From positions 18,263,495 through 18,327,494 of the forward strand of contig CM073328.1 in NCBI GenBank assembly GCA_037043015.1: a stretch of 64,000 bases of DNA. The letters run 5' to 3'. The stretch comes from Bryum argenteum (Eukaryota; Streptophyta; Bryopsida; Bryales; Bryaceae). The notes beneath the pieces were generated by a model. That model did not search any database. It was not told the DNA's origin and saw only the letters and a program-made list of their open reading frames with translations. Shown one piece after another: positions 56,577 through 64,000 of the stretch. The translations under genes and the position numbers were made by a program. Every line of letters starts with the position of its first letter. Positions within the stretch are counted from its first letter, which is position 1.

Positions 56577-59148
56577 GGTTGATTGTGAGTTACTTGTTGT
56601 GGGCAGCGGCAGATCGATGGGTGTTGCACAAGGGGAGGAAAGGTCCGGTACAGTGGCCCATTCTAGGTATTTATTCTCTTCATCCTCTGCGCATTTTCTA
56701 ACTTACAATGGTCACGAATTGACTGGGGTATGACAATTCGGTCAGGTGCGACGGTGGAAGTGCTACGGAATTACGACCACATGAACGACTGGGTTTTGGA
56801 GTATTTCCTCCGAGATGACCGGTTTACTTTCCCCTGCGAGTTGGTTTTGAGGATGTGCTCCACATTGTCCGGGTCAGCTGTGAAGATGCACTTCGAGTCT
56901 ACTAACTTCGAGAATTATCCAAAGGTTGGTATGATGTGTTCAAGGGCTTTTCTGATTGTTGGAAGGCCAATTTTGAGTAATTCGAGTGTGCGCGGTGTTT
57001 CAGGGAGAGAGCTTTCACGAGATGTTCGACGTATTTTTTGGAGATGGGATATTTAACGCGGATGGTGAGGTGTGGAGGAAGCAGCGGAGATTGGCGAGCT
57101 ATGAATTCTCCTCTGCCAAGCTGCGGGACTTCAGTTCTGTGGTGTTTCGTGACTTCTCTGTGAAAATGGCGTGTATACTTAGCAACGCTGCTACCACAAA
57201 TCAGGTTCTGGACATGCAGGTCAGACCTATTACCTCTATTGATTAGGGCTAGTTCTCAAATATGATGAGCCAGTTGGGCCCTTGAAAATCTGGACCAAAG
57301 AAATTCAGCACGAACCCCAATTGGCCATATCCTGCAATGATGGTACTATTTAGGGTGTTAGAATTCAATACAAAGAAGCTTCCAATGATAGTGATATTAC
57401 AGAGAAGGAATAGGTGTCATTTTGGAAGCATTTCCAAATATGTCATTGAAATGATACTTTGTGACGAAAATGACAAATTCAAAATAACACTTGACTACCG
57501 CCATTTTACCGAAAGACCTCTAAATTCACATATCCCCATGTGGACGATAAGGAGGTGCTGTAAGATCGAAATCGGGCATACTATATTGCTGAAGAATTTT
57601 ACAAGAAAGATTTTCTGGCAGCCGATCGGTCATTAGTTTCTACAGAAGGTTTTACGTACATCAAGCTCTGATGCCCTATAGAATGCTGGAGATTCTTCTG
57701 ACTGCTCATATGATGTAAAGAGGATGTGAAGCTGAAGTTTTCAAGTGTGATGAACCGCTGAACAGGACTTGTTCATGAGGTTTACCATGGATTCGATATT
57801 CAGAGTCACGTCTGGCTACGAGGTGGGCACCTTGAAACCGGAGCTTCCCATCACGCCGTTCGCGGAAGCCTTCGCAGAGACGAACGAGATCGCGTCCAGC
57901 CGATTCTTCAGACCGTTCTGGAAGCTACAGCGTCTGCTCAATGTTGGGCCAGAGGCAGCTCTTGCCAAGAGCGCAAAAGTGGTGGATGACTTCATCTACG
58001 GCGTGCTGGAAGCTCGGAAAGCAGACTCACAAATATTGGTAACTCCAATTCACCCTGAGCATCCTCACACAACATACTTTCTCTGCAAGCTTCTGAAACC
58101 TCTAAGTATCTTGCTTCCAGGACAAAAACGACCTCTTCTCGAAATTCAGTAACCTATACGAGGATGGGAAGCAGCTCACTAGCAAGAGACTCCGTGATAC
58201 GTTGTTGAACTTCCTTATCGCTGGCAGAGACAGTGCCGCCCTCACCATGTCATGGTTCGTGCACTTTATGACGTTGCACCCTCGCATAGAACAGAAGCTT
58301 CTTGAGGAGCTTCGATCGATTGACGCCGAGGCTCTGAAAAGTTTGGATACTGAGCTAATGAAAGTATTCAGAGTTTTTCGGAGCTGCTTACTCTGGATAC
58401 TCTTCACAAGCTCCACTATCTGCATGCATGCATCCTGGAGACTCTGCGCGTGTACCCTGTTGTGGGATTGGTAAGTAATGCCTTGCCTTGCCTTGCCTTA
58501 CCTTGCCTTTATCTTTGCAGTCGATGAAATTTTGTGATACATTTACAAGCTATTTGTGTGCAGAACCCGAAGTCTGCTGCGGATGATGACATATTTCCCG
58601 ACGGAACACAAGTAAGGAAAGGTAATATGATAATGTATGCACCTTACGCAATGGGACGTTTGCCAGCCTTGTGGGGTCCCGATGCAACTGAGTACAGGCC
58701 GGAGAGGTGGCTCGTCAATGGAGTTGTCCAGCAAGAATCGCCCTTCAAATTTGTTGCATTTCAGGTGACTAAGCTCCTCCTTCCTTAGTCATTATCATCT
58801 CAGAAGCTTAAAAATCTCTTCGTAGACCAACCTGGCTGTGTTCTATGAGGGAAATCTTCAGGAGGGTACCGACATTTTCTCATGGAGAACGCTAACTGCG
58901 ATTCTATATGTAATGGATATAATTGATATTCTCTTATCTTTGTTCGGTTAATGTGGCAGGCTGGTCCCCGGGTTTGCGTCGGAAAGGACTCCGCGATGTT
59001 GCAGCTCCGGATAGCATTAGCTACTGTGTTCAGATTCTTCACATTCAAAGTGGTGTCTGGCTCCGTTGTGAGATACCGACAGATGTCGACGTTGTTGCTG
59101 GATAATGGCTTGCCCGTCACGGTAGCCAAACGAGATTTGGAATCATGA
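56577..59148 (+). pseudogene. CYP704-like cytochrome P450, truncated at the 5' end and frameshifted
   Basis: Exons: ~56577-56666 (membrane-anchor piece SYLLWAAADRW, then KGPVQWPILG), 56746-56924, 57004-57219, 57766-58038, 58121-58470, 58564-58764, 58960-59148. All introns are GT-AG. Landmarks: VWRKQRRLAS (C-helix), AGRDSAALTMSW (I-helix; family norm AGRDTTA), ETLRVYP (K-helix ExxR), and the heme loop FQAGPRVCVGKDSA with its Cys. The family hydroxylates fatty acids (sporopollenin and cutin precursors) on the ER. A 1-nt frameshift between about 58355 and 58378 separates the I- and K-helices, and no start codon fits the N-terminus, which directly abuts the coiled-coil fragment. Probably a recent pseudogene. 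Confidence 0.8.
58477..58508. repeat. CCTTG pentanucleotide repeat in a P450 intron
   Basis: About six CCTTG/CCTTA units just after the donor at 58471. Confidence 0.85.
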
Positions 59149-60439
59149 ACTTCTCTCTATGACCAAATTGACCTTCGACCATTTCAAAATGTTCAAGACA
59201 ATATACTTCACAATATTGCTGGGTGGATGCTTGTTTGTTTAGCTTATGGCTGGCCTGTTATGGCTGGCCTGTTACTTGACGATTTCCAGATTGACATCTC
59301 TGTAGCTCTCGAGCTCTCAAATTCCATTAGCCGCTGAATTCACTTTGGAGAATCCACTCTAGTACTGAAAGTATCAGTTCAATAAGGATTTCTTAGTGAG
59401 TGTGATGACAAGGTGGAGTACAGATTTTTGGCTTCTTGCAATCATCAATTTACAACAACCAGACAATTCATCATGTGGAGTGTTCGCATTAGCATATGCA
59501 ACTGACGTTGCATATAAAATAAATCCTGAAACATCAATATACTATATTCCTGATATGAGACATCATCTAAGAGATTGCATTGCACAATCAAAACTAATAC
59601 CATTTCCTAAAAAAATATAATAATCATAACATATAAAATATGTATGAACAAATATATCACAAAATATTAAGATATTAATCGTCACTGGTAATGCGGAGAG
59701 CAGCGAAGCCCTAATTCTTTGATAGATTATATTTGGACAAACACCCGTAGAGTAGATGCTAAATATGGGATTACAGATGCATATTGGCCGGATCATCATA
59801 AACCTACATATTGTGCTTTTAAACTACCAACTACATTACCAAAGTTTTCAAAAAATACAACCTCACTACGATTTATTTGAACAAATACACATCAATCAAA
59901 ATAAATAAGATATAATTTGTAAACTCTTCAATGCTGGGTATTGTTATTGGAAACAATTGTGTATAATCCAAATACAACTTTTGTAATAAATACACTATGT
60001 AAATATTAAAATTGAAACAGTTGTCTATATATAATAATGTTCAATCATATTTTAAACTAAATATTGTATTTTCAACATTTAATAGTAAGCAAGCATAAAA
60101 TACCACACCCAAATATTAGACATTGAACATTAGGGATATCATATAATAATTTAAAAATAAACATTAAAAATTGCATATTAAATATTAATCATTGAATATA
60201 AGATATTAATCATTGAAAATTGGATATTACACTTTGTATAGATATTGTGGTTGTAAATAATTGGGTATACTTTACATAAAGTTTATATTATTTCATATTC
60301 AATTTTATCAATAAAAGAAACAAATGCACGAAGCGTAAACCAAATACCAAATTCACTATTTTGTATTACATTGGTTAATGTACGATTTTCTTTTAGATGT
60401 AGAGTGTAAGATAGAGGCCTTACGGTCCTACCGTTTTCT
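59149..60439. other. AT-rich region downstream of the P450
   Basis: From about 59600 to 60430 the sequence is strikingly AT-rich, with many ATATTAAATATT-like words and no conserved coding frame apart from the Ulp1-like piece at 59433-59620. It could be the body of a decayed mobile element. Confidence 0.5.
59433..59620 (+). pseudogene. Ulp1/C48 cysteine-protease-like C-terminal fragment
   Basis: The reading INLQQPDNSSCGVFALAYAT shows the Gln and catalytic Cys box of C48 peptidases (Q...N..CG.FAL), followed by MRHHLRDCI near the C-terminus. The His and Asp of the catalytic triad would lie upstream and are not seen. Such domains occur in several transposon proteins as well as in host SUMO proteases; the form with LQQ.DN..CGVFALA.A is closer to transposon-linked versions. 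The stop is at 59618. Confidence 0.5.
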
Positions 60440-60957
60440 TGTTCCTAGTACCTATCATTTGTTCATGGTTCTCATTATTTGTTCCTAGTTCCTATCCTAT
60501 GTTCCTGGTTCCTAGTTCTTGTTTCATGTTCCCTTAATCTCCTCTTCACTCCTTAGTCTGCTCCCATTTTACATGTTCCACATTCCTTGTCCCTTAGGAT
60601 GTCTTGTTTTCACTTCTTCTCAATTCCCCGTGCTTTTTAAGATTTATGGCATGTTCCATCCCCTAATTTTTTGTTAATGGTTCCCTATCTCCAAACACTC
60701 ATTCCTAATTGCCATCATTTGTTCCCAGTTGCCATCTTTGGCTCTCGGTTCTCCATCCTCTAACTTCCCTTCTTGGTTTCCATCATTCTTTCCGGGTTCC
60801 CCATTCCCCAACTCCCCTTCTTAGTTTCCATCATTCTTTCTTGGTTCCCCGTTCCCCAACTCTTCTTAGTTTCCATCATTTGTTCCTAGTTTCCATCTTT
60901 CGTTCCTGAATCTCATTATTTGTTCATTGTTCCCATCCTCTCTTCCTAGTTCCTCTC
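60440..60957. repeat. Degenerate repeat rich in TTCCTAGTTCC / TTTGTTCCTAG
   Basis: Many imperfect copies of words such as GTTCCTAGTTCC, CATCATTTGTTCC and CCATCATTCTTTC. A shorter related stretch occurs at 50960-51240. It ends exactly at the piggyBac TTAA site at 60958. Confidence 0.7.
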
Positions 60958-63900
60958 TTAACCCCTAAAAATCCAAGCGGTTTTTGGAGCTCCAAACACC
61001 AAAACTGCCATTTTTGACCACCGTGGGGGAATTGGGGCTTGATAATAAAAAATTTATTTTTTTTAGATCTCCAACCGTAGGATCTTGAAAATAACCCTAT
61101 TTTCAAATACTGTACCAATTTTGAACCGTTGGATGTTTACCATTTGCAAGATTATAACATTCAAAGTTGCTAATTTTTTTTTTTTGGCGACTGCCCGAGA
61201 GACAAAGTCTACTTAGTGCCAAGGGAGAGTTGACGATTTTTTCACCAAAATTTTTTCCCGTTCATAGATTCTTGTAGGAAACTAAGTTGGGAACAAGTGT
61301 GCAAAATTTTTTTTTGCCCCTATGCTTCAAGGGCCTTCAAATAAATTATTTTGTCCCGAAAGGTATGAAAATGCGGAAATTGCCAAGTTTGTTGAAAATC
61401 CGCATAGGGATAAATCTATTTACTTTTTGGAGAATCCCAACGGTGATTAGCTTCTTACATACAATTGTGATTCATGGGCGAAATTGGCATACCAAAATTT
61501 TGAAATCTCGCAAAGTTATGAATTTTCAAAAGAATGTCATGTAAATTGGTTTGTAATGAGAGACGGGCAAAGAGGCAATCTTGGGTCTCTCTCTTGGAGC
61601 CACTGACCCTTCATGCAAAAGTGCTTCATTGCATTGATGGAACTGTACACAAATAAATGGTTCTGACATATATGGCTGGATACGGGCACTAGCAATAATG
61701 AGACTGAACTTGGGCCAATGGCATGGGGGGGGGGGTAGCCCTCCGCCCAAGCGGTTTGCTTGTTGGGGAACCTCCCACCTCCATGGCAGCTCCTCGAACG
61801 TCGCACGTGTTCTCTGCTCCCTGGCCGCAGCGCTCCCAGCTCCATGTTGTGGCCTTGTTGAATGGGCCTTGCTCGCCCACGTGGCTGCTTAGATGGAGGG
61901 GTCGACGTCCCAAGTCATTCGGAATCCAGCTGAGGTGGCCTTTCCATCCTCTCTTCGAACCAGCAGCTTCGATTGCACAGGGAGTACTCCCAAACCTTGC
62001 AAGTCAATGTTGCAAGGTGGTAAACCTTTGGAATTGTAAAGATTATGGGTAGAAGTTCTAATACTATACATAATTAGAAGTTGTCATAAAACATATAAAA
62101 AAAACATGGGTAGAAGTTCAAAACAATATAGTTTGAAGTTGTGAAACAATATGATTAGTGAAATTAGCGAGTGTAGGAAAAACATACCCAAAATCAATGA
62201 TTGCGTGCTCGACTCGCCGCAAGCGCGGTGTGCCACCTCTCAAAACACCCCTTATGAAAGCACATCCACTTGTCCCCACACATATGGCAATAATAATGTG
62301 GCGAGCAAACATTACATACCACACATTTACGCCGCAATTTTGTATATGTAGGGATACAAATAACAGGTTCTCGCGGTGGTGGGGGAAAGTCAGTAGGCTT
62401 AGTGGATCTTAGTGGCCATTCCGCTAATAATACCTCACATAGACCTTTTTTGAACTGTAGGTGAGTCATGGGTGGCACAGGTCTACGATGTAGGTTGTAA
62501 TTTGCCACACAATCCAAGTAGATTATGTACATGTTTACAACGGTCACATCTAATAGGAAATAGAAAATTCGGTGCCACCACTTGTGTGAACGCACTTGGC
62601 AGCTGTAAGAGGCTCTGAGTTGATCCGCTACATCAACGCCCCGCATATGTGTAGTATACTCCAATAGCACGGGTGATGTCTGAATCTGCTCACGTGATGC
62701 ACCGTTGCGTCTTGGAACCGTGACCACCCTCTCACATGGGGCCTGAATAGGGTTACTGTGAGTAGAGATGAGCAGAACAAGTTTCTTGTCCTTCCACATG
62801 ACACAAGAAACCTTCCTAGACTCATGCATCTTCCAAACAAGAGTGCCCTGAACAGCGTTCTTGAAAGATGCCACATTCTTCAAAGCTGTGGGCAAGCCAA
62901 CCCGATTTGCACGCACGGTACCACTTGCATAGACACCTCTAGAAAGCAAATAAGAAAATAATCCTATGCTAGAGAAGAAGTTGTCCATAGTAATCACATG
63001 ACCAACATTCCAACAACCTTCTAGAAGTCTAACCACCACATTGTTAGCCAATCTAGCATCATCTACTACAGGCACCGGTTGAAGAGGAGGCATTGTGTCA
63101 TCCTTCCCACAATAAACCTCAAAATTCCACACATATTTCGAAACCGAGCAAGCTAGGCACCATACCTTCAAGCCCCATTTCTGGGGCTTTTTAGGCATGT
63201 ACTGTCGAATAGGGGAGTAAGTGCCTTTGTATCTAATCATCATCTCATCCACGGTTAGATGCTTACCAAGATACCAACCTACCTTACACCGTTCCCTTAT
63301 GGCGTTTACTAACCACCTAGTTTGACCAAGTTTATCATAACCAACAGACCCTCTAACAATTCCATCGACGTTGGTGATGTGAAGACACCGCCGCAATTCC
63401 TGGAACCTCTGTCTAGTGCAAATGGAAGAGATGATAGGACAACGAAATAAATCATCAGACATCCAATATGTATAATAATTTGGCTGCACTCTAAGCCCCA
63501 TGTAAATAGCCAAAGCCATGAACGCTTGGAGCTCAATAATGGTCAAATTGGTCCAACGTGGACCACCCTTAGTGTTACCAAGTGCATCAATTGGACAATT
63601 AGCATAGCGGTTTGTTTCTTCAACAATTGAAGTCAAAATCTCAGTAGTCCAAAAGAAGTTGAATAATTGCATGAAGGAGGGAAGAGTGCGGTAGTATCTC
63701 CTAGGACCTCTCCTAGGACCGCTAAAAATGTTGGGTTGAGGACTATAAGTGAAATTAGTGTCTCTCCAAGTCTCATCTCGAAACTCCCATTTTAGGCCCG
63801 TTTGATCATGAATGGAACCCCGATTTTCATTTTCCTCATCACTTTCCAATTCACTCTCAATGTTTGGCATTTCCTCACTTTCATTACCTCTTTGTGCATT

Positions 63901-64000
63901 ATTAGGAAAAAATTCATTTATGTCACCATTGTCTACCTCAAAGTCATCATTTTCGTCATATGCCATTGTCCCCCACGCTGGACCAGCGTTCAGAGACATA
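60958..64000 (-). mobile_element. piggyBac element copy E with intact transposase (right end beyond window)
   Basis: TTAACCCCTAAAA at 60958 is the family left end. The following 1.2 kb is non-coding and shares blocks with the other copies (AACCGTAGGATCTTG, GATTATAACATTCAAAGTTG). A G-run lies at 61724-61735 and a GC-rich patch at 61730-62010. The transposase is on the minus strand from 63999 to 62194, so its 5' terminus lies past the right edge. Whether both ends are intact cannot be told here. Confidence 0.85.
62194..63999 (-). CDS. piggyBac transposase, 601 residues, uninterrupted
   Basis: One intronless open frame. Regions: acidic N-terminus (residues 1-70), DDE_Tnp_1_7-type core (about 100-500), and a C-terminal Cys/His zinc finger (559-590) with CVVCNVCSPHYYCHMCGDKW. 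The three catalytic Asp fit D251 (LTVDEMM), D339 (ITMDNFF) and D456 (MRGVDVADQ). MPKKPQKWGLKVWCLA and RSHKWWHRIFYFLLD are further family landmarks. piggyBac transposases excise precisely from TTAA sites without leaving footprints. The start is taken as the ATG at 63997-63999; Met12 is an alternative, and the frame could extend past the window. With no stop or frameshift and all catalytic residues, it may still be active and could mobilise the short copies at 20738 and 44151. It could also be a domesticated PGBD-type gene, but the nearby TTAA end argues for a transposon. Confidence 0.9.
   Translation of the reverse strand: MSLNAGPAWGTMAYDENDDFEVDNGDINEFFPNNAQRGNESEEMPNIESELESDEENENRGSIHDQTGLKWEFRDETWRDTNFTYSPQPNIFSGPRRGPRRYYRTLPSFMQLFNFFWTTEILTSIVEETNRYANCPIDALGNTKGGPRWTNLTIIELQAFMALAIYMGLRVQPNYYTYWMSDDLFRCPIISSICTRQRFQELRRCLHITNVDGIVRGSVGYDKLGQTRWLVNAIRERCKVGWYLGKHLTVDEMMIRYKGTYSPIRQYMPKKPQKWGLKVWCLACSVSKYVWNFEVYCGKDDTMPPLQPVPVVDDARLANNVVVRLLEGCWNVGHVITMDNFFSSIGLFSYLLSRGVYASGTVRANRVGLPTALKNVASFKNAVQGTLVWKMHESRKVSCVMWKDKKLVLLISTHSNPIQAPCERVVTVPRRNGASREQIQTSPVLLEYTTHMRGVDVADQLRASYSCQVRSHKWWHRIFYFLLDVTVVNMYIIYLDCVANYNLHRRPVPPMTHLQFKKGLCEVLLAEWPLRSTKPTDFPPPPREPVICIPTYTKLRRKCVVCNVCSPHYYCHMCGDKWMCFHKGCFERWHTALAASRARNH

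Noticed and set aside
57337-57636. 99-residue ORF in the P450 region
   Set aside because: It lies in the intron between exons 57004-57219 and 57766-58038 and shows no domain.
61537-62071. Overlapping ORFs in the GC-rich patch of the piggyBac copy
   Set aside because: They lie in the non-coding 3' part of the element around a G-run and have no conserved counterpart in copy A.

Overview
The window is nuclear DNA of a land plant. Intron-rich genes of plant families (FANCJ helicase, an LRR receptor-like kinase of the At1g06840 type, uridine-cytidine kinase C, exocyst EXO84, a CYP704-type P450) carry GT-AG introns of roughly 100-850 bp. Between them lies dense DNA-transposon sequence of four cut-and-paste superfamilies (piggyBac, hAT, CACTA, MULE). 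A piggyBac family with several copies is unusual for seed plants, so a bryophyte or lycophyte seems plausible. The species is not established.

Layout. 0.2-5.1 kb: 3' half of a FANCJ/BRIP1 helicase gene (+), whose 5' half lies off the left edge. It is tail to tail with an LRR receptor-like kinase gene (-, 6.4-14.95 kb) that looks intact. 15.6-21.7 kb: two elements of one piggyBac family, a decayed copy whose transposase remnant has an internal inversion and a 927-bp deletion derivative. 22.8-27.6 kb: a MULE with ~380-bp GC-rich terminal inverted repeats and a decayed SWIM-type transposase. Its right end lies about 150 bp before the start codon of a full-length but broken uridine-cytidine kinase C gene (27.8-36.9 kb). 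37.3-42.6 kb: a piggyBac end split by an hAT element with an 8-bp target duplication. 42.6-48.9 kb: an unrecognised decayed coding region split by a non-autonomous CACTA element (43,051-47,834; TSD GAA), which itself carries a 980-bp piggyBac derivative. 52.1-59.15 kb: a mosaic of host-gene pieces (EXO84 5' exons, internal exons of a DNA polymerase V/Pol5-like gene, a short satellite, a coiled-coil protein tail, and a CYP704-like P450 lacking its normal 5' end). 59.2-61 kb: AT-rich DNA with a Ulp1-protease-like fragment. 61-64 kb: a piggyBac copy with an uninterrupted 601-residue transposase (-) reaching the right edge.

The genes do not form a pathway. FANCJ (DNA-repair helicase), the receptor kinase and the 601-residue transposase are the only coding units that look functional. 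Most other coding matter is decayed, often through TGG to TAG/TGA or CAG/CAA to TAG/TAA changes, as expected from deamination of methylated cytosines. No tRNA, rRNA, CRISPR or operon-like structure was seen. All assignments come from reading the sequence and remembered family features; no database search was run.
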